NCBI RefSeq assembly: GCF_002355415.1
Contig: NZ_AP014936.1
Coordinates: 1,426,001 to 1,490,000, forward strand
Reading direction: 5' to 3'
From: Sulfurifustis variabilis
Lineage (GTDB): Bacteria; Pseudomonadota; Gammaproteobacteria; Acidiferrobacterales; Sulfurifustaceae
DNA: 64,000 bases
The notes below the pieces were generated by a model. The model did no database searches. It was not told the DNA's origin and saw only the letters and a program-made list of their open reading frames with translations. Both the position numbers and the translations under genes were made by a program. This document shows positions 1 to 9,711 of the stretch, in pieces (positions within the stretch are counted from its first letter, which is position 1; every line of letters begins with the position of its first letter).

Positions 1-339
1 CTCTCGTGCGTGGTCATCGACAAGCTCCCGTTCGGCTCGCCCGAGGACCCGGTGCTCAAGGCGCGCTCGGAGGCCATGACGGCGGCGGGGCGAAATCCCT
101 TCCGCGAGTTCCAGCTGCCCGAGGCCGTGATCGCGCTCAAGCAGGGCGCGGGACGGCTGATCCGCGACGCGGCGGATCGCGGCGTGCTGGTGATCTGCGA
201 TCCGCGCCTGCTGTCGCGCTCGTACGGACGGCTGTTCCTCGACAGCCTGCCGCCGATGCCGCTCACGCGCGCGCAGGCGGACGTCGAGCGCTTTTTCCGC
301 GAGGCCGGCGCGGTGGATACGGATACGGCCACACTTTAA
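1..339 (+). CDS. DinG/YoaA-family ATP-dependent DNA helicase, C-terminal end (partial)
   Basis: The frame is open from the first base, so this is the last 112 codons of a gene that begins before the window. The protein end carries IALKQGAGRLIR, the motif VI arginine-finger region of the XPD/DinG superfamily 2 helicases, followed by GVLVICDPRL, which is also typical of that family. These enzymes unwind DNA 5' to 3' using ATP and usually hold a 4Fe-4S cluster in the missing N-terminal part. DinG and YoaA cannot be told apart from this fragment, so no symbol is given. The next gene starts 9 bases after the stop and may be cotranscribed. Confidence 0.85.
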   Translation, partial: LSCVVIDKLPFGSPEDPVLKARSEAMTAAGRNPFREFQLPEAVIALKQGAGRLIRDAADRGVLVICDPRLLSRSYGRLFLDSLPPMPLTRAQADVERFFREAGAVDTDTATL

Positions 340-348
340 GATCGCCGG

Positions 349-729
349 ATGGAAGCGCCCGAAGCGCCGAATTCCGTGACGCCGGCCGGCGTGCCCCCCG
401 AGCGGCCGCTCATCACCATCGCCAACGTCGTGTACGGCCTGCAGGCCGTCGGCCTGCTCCTGCCCATCACGTTCATCGCCGGGATCATCATCAACTACGT
501 CAAGCGCGACGACGCGCGCACGACGCTCGTCGAATCCCACTTCCGCTGGCAGATCCGCACGTTCTGGTACGGGCTGCTCTGGGGCGCCCTCGGCGGCCTC
601 ACCGCGGTCATCGGCATCGGCGCCGTGATCCTCTTCGCCGCCTACGTCTGGGTCATGTACCGCATCATTCGCGGCTGGCTCAACCTGGTCGACCGCAAGC
701 CGATGTACCTGAAGGCCAGTGACAAGTGA
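349..729 (+). CDS. DUF4870-type small inner-membrane protein
   Basis: The 126-residue protein has three hydrophobic stretches, near residues 24-48, 60-80 and 80-105. The first two are linked by a charged loop (YVKRDDARTTLVESHFRWQIRT) that matches the DUF4870 pattern, in which a short basic loop with VESHFRWQ lies between membrane helices. The function of the family is unknown. It sits 9 bases after the helicase gene and just before an inverted repeat that could end transcription. The start ATG is the only good candidate. The family assignment rests on the overall helix layout and the HFRWQIRT motif. Confidence 0.75.
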   Translation: MEAPEAPNSVTPAGVPPERPLITIANVVYGLQAVGLLLPITFIAGIIINYVKRDDARTTLVESHFRWQIRTFWYGLLWGALGGLTAVIGIGAVILFAAYVWVMYRIIRGWLNLVDRKPMYLKASDK

Positions 730-791
730 TAAGTGCCAAGTGAGTAGTCGAGGCGCGCGCTGCGCGCGCTCATCAATCCATCACTTGTCAC
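719..791. terminator. Inverted repeat between convergent genes, possible bidirectional terminator
   Basis: The 12-base arm GTGACAAGTGAT at 719-730 is matched by its exact reverse complement at 780-791. A GCGCGCGC-rich inner hairpin lies between them. The structure sits between the convergent 3' ends of the DUF4870 gene and tamB. There is no long T tract, so termination is inferred from position and structure. Confidence 0.45.
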
Positions 792-812
792 GTTGCACTT
801 ATACTTTCCCCT

Positions 813-3800
813 TCAGCGCTCGATCGTGAAGAGCAGGTCGGCGCCCGTGTAGGGGCCGGACTCGGCCTGGAGCGCCCAGCGCGCGCTCAGCTTGTAGCGG
901 ATGCGGAACACATTCACCTGCTCGAACAGGCCGATGCTGTAGTTGACGTACAGCCGCGGCGAGAGCTGGCGGCCGAGGACGAGCGCCGCGTCCTGGTTCT
1001 CGGTTCCGCCCTCGATGCTGACCTCCTCGATGCCGAAGCGCGCGCCGATGCGTTGCGCGAGGAACTCGCCGCCGCTGAGCTGCAGCGCCGCGGCGGCGCC
1101 CGCGAGCGTCTTCCCCTGGGCGGCATCGGCGGATTCCAGCGGCTGGCCGAAGAGGAGGTAGGAGAGCGCGTCCGCCTGGCCCATGGCGGGTTCCGTGAAG
1201 AGGACGAATTCGGGCTCGCGCAGCGTTCCCTTGACGGTGATCCCCGCCGTCACGTCCTCGATCTTGCGCACCGCGCGCGCGTCGATGCCGGGGTTGTCGA
1301 CCGGGCCGCCGGCAAAGAGCAGCCGGCCCCGCTCGATCTCGAGCTTCTGGCCGAAGGCCTCGTACTTGCCTTCGACGATGCGCACCTCGCCCCGGCCCGT
1401 CGTCACGCGGCCGGGGGCCTCGACGACGGTGATCTGGCCGGTGATGTCGCCGGTCAGACCGAAACCGTCGAAGCTCACGCGCTCGCCCAGGATGACCTGC
1501 ACCTGGCCGCCCACGGTCCACGGCGTGGCCGGTGCGGTCTCGGGTTCGTCCTCCGGCGCGTTGACGATGACGACGTCGCGCGAGACCGGAACGGCCGTCG
1601 TCTCGCCGCCGACCAGGCGCGGCCGCGGCGCGAACCGGGCCTGCGGCACGCGTATCTCGCCGTCGATCGTGACGTGGCGCGGAACGACGTCGAGGCGGAG
1701 GTTCGGCGAGACGACCACCGACGCCTCGCGCAGATCGACGGCCTGGAAGCGGTCGCCGGTGACCTGGAGCTTCGCGCGCCAAGCCCGCCCGGCTTCGAGC
1801 GCCAGCGTGCCGGCGACGTCGATCTGACCCTTGCCGGATCGCGCCTGGCCGCGCAGGGTGAGGACATCGTTGCGTTCGGCCGTTGCCGTCAGCTCGACGG
1901 CGTCGAGCCGTATGCCGGGACCGGGCAGACGCGCCGAGGCGTCGCGCAGGCGCGCATCGCCGCGCAGCTGCGGTTCCGCGAGCGTTCCGCCGATGCGCAG
2001 ATCCGCCTGCACCGATCCGCGCAGACGTTCCACTTCGGGAAAGAGAGGCAGCAGCGGCGCGATGTCGGCAATCCGCGCCGTGAACCGGCCATCGAGCGGC
2101 TGAGCGGCGCCGGCCGGGGCGCTGCCGTCGAACTTCGGCAGCGCGAGGTCGAGGCGCGCGCCGTCCTCCCCGGCGAGCCGGATCTCGGCATGGCTGCGCA
2201 ATCCCCGTTCGTCGACGTCGAGGCGCGCGGCGCCGCCGTGAAAGGACACCGCGCTCGCGCCCGCCCCCGCCGCGGCGAGCGTCAGCGTGCCCGGGCTCAA
2301 CTCGAACTCCGCCCGCGCGCGCGTGAGCCGCCGGCGGTCGAGATGCAGGTCCGCGTTTCCGCTCACGGTGCCCCGGACGCGCACGGCAGGCGGCAGCAGC
2401 GGGGCGAGGAGGGGCAGGGGCACGGTCTCGGCCGAAACCTGGAACCGGCTGGCGGCGTTCGGGTTCCAGTCGGCCGAGACGCAGGCGTCGGGACGGCCGG
2501 CGCGCAGGCACGCCTTTTCCAGCACGACGCGATCGCGCCCGCCGCGAAGCGCCGCCGGCGCCTGCAGCGTCCAGAAGCCCGCCGCCTCGCTCTGGAGGAT
2601 GGCCTGACGCAGCTCGCCCTCCCAGGTGCCCGCGGCGTAGCCGCCCGCGAGCCGCAGCGTCGCCGCCAGCTCGTCCATCGCGGCGTGCGCGCTGACGGTG
2701 TGCCTGGCGATATGCCCTTCGGCGCGCAGGCTGAGACGCTCGAGCTCGCGCCCGTCGGCGATCACGCCCCGCGCCTCGAGGCTGGCGCGCGAGGCTTCGC
2801 GGTCCGAGAGGTCGACGGCGCCGTTCAGCGCGAGCGTCTGCGCGCGCAGGTCGCGGTACGCGACGGCCCGACCGGAAACGTTCGCCTCCACGCGCGGCGC
2901 CGCGCGCGGGCCCTGGAGTCGGCCCCGGCCTTCCAGCTCGCCGGCGGCGTCCGGCCACACTGCCGCGAGGTCGCGCGCCTCGATCTCCCAGCGCATGTCC
3001 CAGGCGTCGGTCAGGTGTCCGTTCACGCGCGCGACGGCACCGGCGCTTCGGGCTTCGATGCGCAGGTCCGGATAACGTCCGGCCTGGCGGACCACGTGGC
3101 CGCGCGCGCTGACCGGGCGGCCGCGCAGGTTGCCCTGAAGCCGCTCGAGCGTCAGCTTGAGCCCCTTGGCGGTACCCTGCGCCTGCGCCGTCGCGCCGAT
3201 CTCGCCCGGCCACTCGGGCCACATCGATCCGGGATTGATGCCGGCGGCGGTCGCGCCGGCGGACCAGGCGAGCTGCGGCGACCAGGCGATCCGTCCGCGT
3301 CCTTCGATCCGGCCGTCGAGCAGCTCGGCGACGAGCGTCTCGACGTCGAGGGCCTTGGTGTCGCCCCGGCCCGCCAGCGTCCAGCGCGCCGGCGGAAGAT
3401 CCCGCCCCTCGGTCGCCAGCGCGCCCTCGATCCGGTAGTCGTCGGTTTTTCCGGCGATGCGCGCCTCGCCCTCGGGGCTCGCCACGAGGGCCGTCCCGTC
3501 GAGCGGCCACTGCAGCCCGCGCCAGCGGGCCTGCACCTCGAAGGCCCGGGCCGCGATCGTCCAGCGTCCCTGCGCGTGGGCCTCGCCCGGCGCGCCCGCC
3601 GCCGTGACATCGAGCGAATCGAGCACGACCGCGTCGGCGTCGCCCTTCGCCTCGAAACGGCCGAGCAGCGTTTGTCCCGCGAAGGTCGCCTGCGCGCGGC
3701 CGCTCGCCGCGAAGCGGCTCGCGTCTCCCCGCGCGCCGACTTCGAGGCTCGCGGCGAGCGCAGGCCAATCGCGCCTGATGCGGCTGGGGTCGACCGAAGG

Positions 3801-4565
3801 CAGCAAAAGCTCCGCGTTCCAGGCGAGCTTCGTCGTCGGCTGCCGCACCTCGGCGCGCAGCGTCCCGCGCAGCGGCTCGGTCAGTTCCTGCGCGATGTCG
3901 AGCTTCGCGAGCGTGCCGGAGACGGTGCCGCGGCCGGCGACGGGCGCGTAGCCCGGCGGCTCGAGACGCCACGCCAGGTTCAGCACCCGGCCGTCTTCGT
4001 CGAGGGCCATGCCGCCGTCCGCGGTGACGGAGAACCGCTCGGCATCCACCCGCAGCCGCGACAGCGCGAGCGCGCGCGGTCCCCAGGTCGCGCCCTCGAT
4101 CTCGATCGTCCGGATCTCGATCGGGCTGGCATTCGGGCGGACGACCGCGAGGTTCCGCAGCCGGGCGTCGCCGATGCTGAGCGTCAGCGGCAGGCGCGGC
4201 GCCGGCGACTTGCGCTCGGCCGGCTTTTCTTTCGGTGCCGGCAGCGTCACGCGCAGTCCCTCGACCTCGATGTCGCTCAGCCGCAGGCGCCCGGCGAGGA
4301 GCGCCGTGGGCGACCAGTCGATCGAGGCGTGCTCGAGGCGCGCCGACGTCTCGTCGTCGCGATAGAGCAGGCCGCGCACCTCGATCGGTCCCGCCAGCCG
4401 TCCGGCGAGCGATTCGACCGACAGCGAGCCGGGCAGGCGCGCCTGCAGTCGTTCGTAGGCCCAGCGCAGTCCCGACTCGGTGCCGAGCAGCCACGCGAGC
4501 GCGCCCGCCGCCACGACGAGGAGGCCGAGGAACGCGATCAGAACGAGGAGGCGGCGGCGCTTCAC
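813..4565 (-). CDS. tamB: TamB, inner-membrane-anchored translocation and assembly module subunit
   Basis: This 1250-residue protein is close to the length of E. coli TamB (1259). It begins with a signal-anchor (KRRRLLVLIAFLGLLVVAAG) and continues as a long run of beta-rich repeats. It ends in the conserved TamB/DUF490 domain, with LYVNYSIGLFEQVNVFRIRY near the C-terminus. TamB spans the periplasm and works with TamA; the family is linked to outer-membrane protein assembly and phospholipid transport. The start is a GTG at 4565-4563 that overlaps the tamA stop as GTGA, so the two genes are translationally coupled. The open frame runs much further upstream, but that part is antisense-shadow coding across tamA. 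Confidence 0.93.
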   Translation of the reverse strand: MKRRRLLVLIAFLGLLVVAAGALAWLLGTESGLRWAYERLQARLPGSLSVESLAGRLAGPIEVRGLLYRDDETSARLEHASIDWSPTALLAGRLRLSDIEVEGLRVTLPAPKEKPAERKSPAPRLPLTLSIGDARLRNLAVVRPNASPIEIRTIEIEGATWGPRALALSRLRVDAERFSVTADGGMALDEDGRVLNLAWRLEPPGYAPVAGRGTVSGTLAKLDIAQELTEPLRGTLRAEVRQPTTKLAWNAELLLPSVDPSRIRRDWPALAASLEVGARGDASRFAASGRAQATFAGQTLLGRFEAKGDADAVVLDSLDVTAAGAPGEAHAQGRWTIAARAFEVQARWRGLQWPLDGTALVASPEGEARIAGKTDDYRIEGALATEGRDLPPARWTLAGRGDTKALDVETLVAELLDGRIEGRGRIAWSPQLAWSAGATAAGINPGSMWPEWPGEIGATAQAQGTAKGLKLTLERLQGNLRGRPVSARGHVVRQAGRYPDLRIEARSAGAVARVNGHLTDAWDMRWEIEARDLAAVWPDAAGELEGRGRLQGPRAAPRVEANVSGRAVAYRDLRAQTLALNGAVDLSDREASRASLEARGVIADGRELERLSLRAEGHIARHTVSAHAAMDELAATLRLAGGYAAGTWEGELRQAILQSEAAGFWTLQAPAALRGGRDRVVLEKACLRAGRPDACVSADWNPNAASRFQVSAETVPLPLLAPLLPPAVRVRGTVSGNADLHLDRRRLTRARAEFELSPGTLTLAAAGAGASAVSFHGGAARLDVDERGLRSHAEIRLAGEDGARLDLALPKFDGSAPAGAAQPLDGRFTARIADIAPLLPLFPEVERLRGSVQADLRIGGTLAEPQLRGDARLRDASARLPGPGIRLDAVELTATAERNDVLTLRGQARSGKGQIDVAGTLALEAGRAWRAKLQVTGDRFQAVDLREASVVVSPNLRLDVVPRHVTIDGEIRVPQARFAPRPRLVGGETTAVPVSRDVVIVNAPEDEPETAPATPWTVGGQVQVILGERVSFDGFGLTGDITGQITVVEAPGRVTTGRGEVRIVEGKYEAFGQKLEIERGRLLFAGGPVDNPGIDARAVRKIEDVTAGITVKGTLREPEFVLFTEPAMGQADALSYLLFGQPLESADAAQGKTLAGAAAALQLSGGEFLAQRIGARFGIEEVSIEGGTENQDAALVLGRQLSPRLYVNYSIGLFEQVNVFRIRYKLSARWALQAESGPYTGADLLFTIER

Positions 4566-6298
4566 AGGTCCGGCCCGATGGTGAGATGCAGGCGCCACGG
4601 ATTGCCGTCCTCGCTCAGGGCGCTGGCGAGGTCGACGCGCACCTGACCGATCGGCGAGCGCCAGCGCACGCCGAAGCCGGCGCCGCGCGCGAGCGCGTCG
4701 GTGTAGTCCTCGAGCGCGTTCCCCGCATCGTAGAAGACCGCGGCGGACCAGCCGCCGCGGATCCGGTGCTCGTATTCCAGGCTCGCGACGAGCAGCTTGC
4801 GGGCGCCGATGACGTCGCCGCTGGCGTCCTCCGGTCCGAGCGAGTTGTAGCGGTAGCCGCGCACGCTCTGGTCGCCGCCGGCGAAGAAGCGCAGGCTCGC
4901 CGGCAGCTCGTCGAAGTCGTCGATGCGCGTGCTGCCGACTTCGGCGCGGGCGATGAAGCGCCCCGAATCCCATATCGAGTAAATGAGCTTCGGCTGCAAA
5001 CGCGCCTGGAGGAAGCTGATGTCGGATCCGAGCTCCGCCGATCCGCCGCGCAGCTCGAACCACAGCCGCGCGCCGCGCGGCGTGTAGACCCGCTCCTCGC
5101 CCCAGGTGCGGACCCAGTTGGCCCCCGGCATGACGAGGGCCGTCGCCCCCGTCTGGTCGCCGACGTCGAAGTCCTCGCTCTGGTACGTGAGCGAGAGCGT
5201 CTCGCGGGTCCGGCCCCGCGCGGCCGTGCGGCTCACGCCGACGCGGGTGATCTGGCTTTCGTACACCAGCGTGTCGTCGTCCTCGTAACCGGCCGTGATC
5301 GCGTACTGGTCGGTGCGCGGATTGCGGAACGGAATGAAATAGCCGACCGTGTAGTTCTCCTGGATGCCCGAGGCGCGCAGCTCGGCGCGCAGGTGATGGC
5401 CGCGCTCGTTGATGTAGCGGCGCTGCCACCCGAGGCGCCCGCGCGCGCCGGTGTCCGTACCGTAGCCGATGCCGAAGGTGTAGCGGTCCTGCTTGCGGGG
5501 CGTGAGGCGGATGCGCACCGGAATCGCGTGGTCCACGGCCTGCGCCGGGTCGGCGAGCACGTCGATGTCGGCGAAGTAGTCGCTGTCCGCGAGCGCGGTC
5601 TGGAGCTCGAGCAGCGCGCGCGTCGAGTAGGGCTGGCCCGGCTTGATGCGGAGGTAGCGGCGCAGGAAGGCGGGATCGAGCAGGTCCTGGTCGAGGGTGA
5701 TCTCGCCGAAGCGGTAGCGCGCGCCGGTGTCGATGTGCAGGTGGACGCTCGCCGCGTTCTTCTCGACGTCGACCCGCACCTCGCTTTGCACGATCCTGAA
5801 ATCGAAGTAGCCTCGCTCGGCCGCGACCTTCTGGAGCTCCCGCTTCACCGCCTCGTAGTCCGCGTGGCGCAGCCGCTCCCCCTTCGTGAGAGGAAACGCG
5901 TCGAGGATCCTGCGGAACTCGGGATCCTCGGCGCCTTCGCCGGCGATCCGCAGGTCGAGCTCGCGCACGCGCACGGGCTCGCCGGGCGCGACGACATAGC
6001 GCGCCAGCCATCCCTCGGCGGTCCGGGTCAGCTGGCTCTCGATCCGGGGGCGGTAGAAGCCGAACGGCTGCAGCGCGCGGCGGATCTCGCCCTCGGCTTG
6101 CGTGTGCAGGCGGCGGACGCGCACCGGCGAGAGGTCCTCGCGCGCGCGCGACTGGTATATGCCGAGGAACGCGAGCACGTTGTCGCGCAGCTCGCCGCCC
6201 ACGCCCTCGACCTCGACCGCGATCGCGGGGGAAGCGGCCAGAACGGGAAGCGCGCCGAGCAGCAGACCCAGGAGGCAGGCAAGCGAAGCGGCGCGCAT
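4562..6298 (-). CDS. tamA: TamA, outer-membrane Omp85-family barrel
   Basis: The 578-residue protein matches E. coli TamA in length (577). A signal peptide (MRAASLACLLGLLLG, ending near ALPVLAA) is followed by three POTRA-like domains to about residue 250. A 16-strand Omp85 barrel follows, including a lid-loop region around FFAGGDQSVRGYRYNSLG, the typical VRGF/Y motif. The frame could be extended 47 codons upstream, but the ATG at 6298 starts directly at the signal peptide, so it is preferred. TamA inserts in the outer membrane and pairs with TamB, encoded immediately downstream. Confidence 0.93.
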   Translation of the reverse strand: MRAASLACLLGLLLGALPVLAASPAIAVEVEGVGGELRDNVLAFLGIYQSRAREDLSPVRVRRLHTQAEGEIRRALQPFGFYRPRIESQLTRTAEGWLARYVVAPGEPVRVRELDLRIAGEGAEDPEFRRILDAFPLTKGERLRHADYEAVKRELQKVAAERGYFDFRIVQSEVRVDVEKNAASVHLHIDTGARYRFGEITLDQDLLDPAFLRRYLRIKPGQPYSTRALLELQTALADSDYFADIDVLADPAQAVDHAIPVRIRLTPRKQDRYTFGIGYGTDTGARGRLGWQRRYINERGHHLRAELRASGIQENYTVGYFIPFRNPRTDQYAITAGYEDDDTLVYESQITRVGVSRTAARGRTRETLSLTYQSEDFDVGDQTGATALVMPGANWVRTWGEERVYTPRGARLWFELRGGSAELGSDISFLQARLQPKLIYSIWDSGRFIARAEVGSTRIDDFDELPASLRFFAGGDQSVRGYRYNSLGPEDASGDVIGARKLLVASLEYEHRIRGGWSAAVFYDAGNALEDYTDALARGAGFGVRWRSPIGQVRVDLASALSEDGNPWRLHLTIGPDL

Positions 6299-6480
6299 CG
6301 AGTGGGGCGGTTGAATCCGTTTGTTGGCCGTGAGCGGGCGGTTACCGGCATAATACCCAAAACGCGAAAACCCGCGACCAGAACGGGGCGCCACGCGCCT
6401 TCCGGCGCGGATCTCGAAGGGGAACCGGCCTGCAGGCACAACACCATCGACCGCATCGGGGGGAACGGCTTGCCCGTTTC

Positions 6481-6927
6481 GTGGCGACCGGATTCGGCGT
6501 CGGCAAGGTCGGATTCGCGCCGGGCACGTTCGGCACGCTCCTCGGCGTTCCCGTTTACCTCGTCCTGATGCAGGCCGCCGCCGGCGTCTACCTTCTCGCG
6601 CTCGCGCTGCTGCTGGCCTTCGCCGTCTGGGTCTGCGGCATCGCGGAGCGCGGGCTGCCGCACGACGACGCCTCGATCGTACTCGACGAGATCGTCGGCT
6701 ATCTGATCACCATGTACGCGGCGCCGGTCGGATGGGTCTGGGTGATCGCCGGGTTTCTGTGGTTTCGCCTGTTCGACATCTGGAAGCCGTTTCCGATCGG
6801 TCGCATCGACCGGAGCCTGCCCGGCGGATTCGGAACGGTGCTCGACGACGCGGCGGCCGGTGTCTACGCGTGGGCGGGCCTGCAGGCGACCGCGTTGCTG
6901 ATCGGCGCCCCGACGCTGGTTCCCTGA
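6481..6927 (+). CDS. pgpA: Phosphatidylglycerophosphatase A
   Basis: PgpA removes the phosphate from phosphatidylglycerophosphate to give phosphatidylglycerol in the inner membrane. Visible family features are ATGFGVGKVGFAPGTFGT near the N-terminus, the acidic catalytic stretch DDASIVLDEIVGY, and WFRLFDIWKPFPI. The GTG at 6481 gives 148 residues. Family members usually have some 15 more residues, and the in-frame sequence upstream (ERLARFVATGF) matches that extension. A CTG at 6430 preceded by AAGGGG is therefore a possible true start. The gene is divergent from tamA and 2 bases before the permease gene. Confidence 0.9.
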   Translation: MATGFGVGKVGFAPGTFGTLLGVPVYLVLMQAAAGVYLLALALLLAFAVWVCGIAERGLPHDDASIVLDEIVGYLITMYAAPVGWVWVIAGFLWFRLFDIWKPFPIGRIDRSLPGGFGTVLDDAAAGVYAWAGLQATALLIGAPTLVP

Positions 6928-6929
6928 TC

Positions 6930-8207
6930 GTGAATCGCCCGCCGGGGGAAGAGGACGCGGTGTCGCGCGCGCCGGCCGGCGCCATTGCCCTCAAGCGCTC
7001 GCTCACGCTCGGCCTGCTGACGCTCTACGGCCTCGGGACGATCCTCGGGGCGGGCATCTACGTCCTGGTCGGACGGGTCGCCGCGACCGCCGGGATGTAC
7101 GCGCCGCTCGCGTTCGTCATCGCCGCCTTGCTCGCCGGACTCACCGGCCTTTCCTACGCCGAGCTCTCCGCGCGCCTGCCGAAGAGCGCGGGCGAAGCGG
7201 TCTACGTGCAGGAGGGCCTGCGGCGCCGGTGGCTGTCGGTCGTCGTCGGGCTGCTCATCGTGCTGACCGGCGTGGTCTCCGCGGCCACCATCGCGAACGG
7301 CTTCGTGGGCTACCTCCATGTGTTCGTGGCCGTGCCCGACGGGCTGGCCGTCGTCGTGCTGGTTCTGCTGCTCGGCGCCCTCGCGGCCTGGGGGATCACC
7401 GAGTCGGTGGTCGCCGCCAGCCTGGTCACGCTCGTCGAGCTCGGGGGTCTGGCCTTTATCATTTATATAGGAGGCGCGGGCCTGGTCGATCTCCCGGCGC
7501 GGTGGCCGGAGCTCGTACCCCCGCCCGCGGCGGGGGTGTGGCACGGCATCCTGCTCGGGGCGTTTCTCGCCTTCTACGCCTTCATCGGCTTCGAGGACAT
7601 GGTCAACGTGGCGGAGGAGGTGAAGGAGCCGGGCCGCACCCTGCCGCTCGCGATCCTCATCGCGATCGTCGTCTCGACCGTCCTCTATCTGCTCGTCGCG
7701 CTCGTGGCGGTGCTCGCGCTGCCGCCCGCGGAGCTCGCCGCGTCGCGTGCGCCGCTCGCCCTCATCTACGAGCGGGCGACCGGAAGCCCGCCGACGCTGA
7801 TCGCGCTCGTCAGCCTGTTCGCGGTGGTGAACGGGGCGCTCATCCAGATCATCATGTCGTCGCGCGTGCTCTACGGCATGAGCCGGGAAGGTTGGCTGCC
7901 GGAGGCGCTCGGGAAGGTCTCGCCGGTCACGCGCACTCCGCTCGCGGCCACCGCGCTCGTCGGGGCGACGGTGCTGGTGCTCGCGGTCGCCCTGCCGATC
8001 GTGACCCTCGCCAAGGCGACGAGCCTGATCGTCCTGATCGTGTTCGCGCTCGTGAACCTGGCGCTGGTCCGCATCAAGCGCCGCGATCCGCGCCCCGCGG
8101 GGGTCCGCGTGTTTCCGCTCGCGATTCCGCTCGCGGGTTTCCTCGCCTCGACCGGCTTCGTGGCGCTTCAGCTCGCGGAGCTGCTCGCCGGCCTGCCGCT
8201 CCCGTAG
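6930..8207 (+). CDS. APC-superfamily amino-acid permease
   Basis: The 425-residue protein has about eleven hydrophobic helices. It carries the APC signature GTILGAGIYVLVG in helix 1 and GFEDMVNVAEEVKEPGR in helix 6, with conserved YAELSARLPKSAGEAVY. It probably exchanges or imports amino acids or amines across the inner membrane; the substrate is not evident. The GTG at 6930 lies 2 bases after pgpA. A second in-frame GTG at 6960 has a better ribosome-binding site (AGAGGA) and would remove ten residues of no clear structure. The 3' end overlaps the convergent malonyl-CoA synthetase gene by 40 bases. Confidence 0.85.
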   Translation: MNRPPGEEDAVSRAPAGAIALKRSLTLGLLTLYGLGTILGAGIYVLVGRVAATAGMYAPLAFVIAALLAGLTGLSYAELSARLPKSAGEAVYVQEGLRRRWLSVVVGLLIVLTGVVSAATIANGFVGYLHVFVAVPDGLAVVVLVLLLGALAAWGITESVVAASLVTLVELGGLAFIIYIGGAGLVDLPARWPELVPPPAAGVWHGILLGAFLAFYAFIGFEDMVNVAEEVKEPGRTLPLAILIAIVVSTVLYLLVALVAVLALPPAELAASRAPLALIYERATGSPPTLIALVSLFAVVNGALIQIIMSSRVLYGMSREGWLPEALGKVSPVTRTPLAATALVGATVLVLAVALPIVTLAKATSLIVLIVFALVNLALVRIKRRDPRPAGVRVFPLAIPLAGFLASTGFVALQLAELLAGLPLP

Positions 8208-9697
8208 CGTTCGCGCAGCAGGTTCTTCTGCACCTTGCCCATGGTGTTGCGCGGAAGCTCGTCCACGAAGTGGATCGACTTCGGCACCTTGAAGCCCGCG
8301 ATGGAGCCCTTGAGCGCCGCGATCAGGCCGGCTTCGGTCGCCTCGCTGCCCGGCTTGCGCACGACGACGGCGGTGACGGCCTCGCCGAAGTCGGGATGCG
8401 GCACGCCGATGACCGCCGATTCCAGCACGCCGTCGAGCCGGTCGAGCCACGATTCGACTTCCTTCGGATACACGTTCAGGCCGCCGGAGATGATGAGGTC
8501 CTTCGAGCGCCCGACGATCGCCACGTGCCCGTGCTCCTCGATGCGCGCGAGGTCGCCGGTCCGGAAGTAGCCGTCGGGCGTGAAGTCCTCGTCCGTCTTC
8601 TCCGGCCGGCGCCAGTAGCCCTTGAACACGTTCGGACCGCGCACGAGCAGCTGGCCGACGTCGCCCTCCGGCACGGGCTTCCCCGACTCGTCGACGATGC
8701 GGATCTCGACGCCGGGCAGCGGGCGCCCGACCGTGCCCGGAACCCGCGGGCCCCCGAGCGGGTTCGAGGTGTTCATCCCGGTCTCGGTCATCCCGTAGCG
8801 CTCGAGGATGGTGTGCCCCGTGCGCGCGCGAAACTCGTCGAACGTCTGCGGGAGCAGCGGCGCCGAGCCGCAGACGAACAGGCGCATGTTCCGGCACCGC
8901 GTGGCGTCGAGCGCGGGGTCGGCGAGCAGCCGCGTATAGTAGGTCGGAACGCCCATGAACACCGTGGCGCGCGGCAGCCGCTCGATGACGCTCTTCGGCT
9001 CGAAGCGCGGCAGGAGGATCATGTGGCTGCCGCCGAGGAGCGCGCAGTGGCAGGCCACGAAGAGCCCGTGGATATGGTAGAGGGGCAGGGCGTGCAGCAG
9101 AACGTCGTCGCTGCGCCAACCCCAGGCCTCGAGCAGCGCGAGCGCGTTGGCGACGAGGCTTCCGTGGGTGAGCATCGCGCCTTTCGGGCGACCGGTCGTG
9201 CCGGAGGTATAGAGGATTACCGCCAGGTCGTCGGCGGCGCGTGCGACCGTATCGAACGACGACTCCTGCCCGCGCGCGGCGTCGGGCAGCGTGCCGGTGC
9301 CGTCCTGCGCCAGCGTATGGAAATGCTTTACCCCGCGGCGGTCCGCGATCGGTCGGAGCGGCGGCGCGGCGGCGGGGTCGACCACGACCAGAGCCGGTTC
9401 GGCATCCTCGAGGAAGTATTCGAGCTCCGCCTGGCGGTATGCGGTGTTGAGCGGCAGGTAAACGAGCCCCGCGCGCAGACAGGCGAGATAGAAGAACAGC
9501 ACCTCGACCGACTTCTCGACCTGCACCGCGACGCGTTCCCCGGGCGCGAGGCCGAGCGTCGAGAGCCAGCGCGCATAGCGCGCGCAGGATCGATCGAGAT
9601 CGGCGTAGGAGAAGCGCCGTCCGTCCTCCGTCTCCACCGCCCACGCATCGGGCGAACCGGAGAAACGGTCGGTGAGAAGGGTGTAGAGATTCGCCAT
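8168..9697 (-). CDS. matB: Malonyl-CoA synthetase (MatB-type acyl-CoA ligase)
   Basis: This 509-residue member of the ANL adenylate-forming family has the AMP-binding P-loop YTSGTTGRPKGAMLTH, the motif ERYGMTETGM, the hinge region YFRTGDLARIEEHGHVAIVGRSKDLII, and the catalytic lysine near the end in NTMGKVQKN. The ERYGMTE and PGTVGRPLPGVEIRI stretches are typical of malonyl-CoA synthetases, which join malonate and CoA with ATP to AMP. The location supports this: it is divergent from a TRAP transporter operon that ends in a malonyl-CoA decarboxylase. The start MANLYTLL at 9697 matches the family. The 43 upstream codons lack homology-like sequence and are left out. Confidence 0.88.
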   Translation of the reverse strand: MANLYTLLTDRFSGSPDAWAVETEDGRRFSYADLDRSCARYARWLSTLGLAPGERVAVQVEKSVEVLFFYLACLRAGLVYLPLNTAYRQAELEYFLEDAEPALVVVDPAAAPPLRPIADRRGVKHFHTLAQDGTGTLPDAARGQESSFDTVARAADDLAVILYTSGTTGRPKGAMLTHGSLVANALALLEAWGWRSDDVLLHALPLYHIHGLFVACHCALLGGSHMILLPRFEPKSVIERLPRATVFMGVPTYYTRLLADPALDATRCRNMRLFVCGSAPLLPQTFDEFRARTGHTILERYGMTETGMNTSNPLGGPRVPGTVGRPLPGVEIRIVDESGKPVPEGDVGQLLVRGPNVFKGYWRRPEKTDEDFTPDGYFRTGDLARIEEHGHVAIVGRSKDLIISGGLNVYPKEVESWLDRLDGVLESAVIGVPHPDFGEAVTAVVVRKPGSEATEAGLIAALKGSIAGFKVPKSIHFVDELPRNTMGKVQKNLLRERYGSGRPASSSAS

Positions 9698-9711
9698 GAA
9701 AAGCCTTTTGC

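Noticed and set aside
1053-4646. Long plus-strand open frame antisense to tamB
   Set aside because: GC-rich genomes produce long antisense frames; the product is low-complexity Arg/Ala/Gly with no motif.
813-6011. A 1732-codon open frame covering tamB and most of tamA
   Set aside because: Only the part after the GTG at 4565 has TamB character; the upstream part is out of frame with tamA and has arginine-rich shadow composition.
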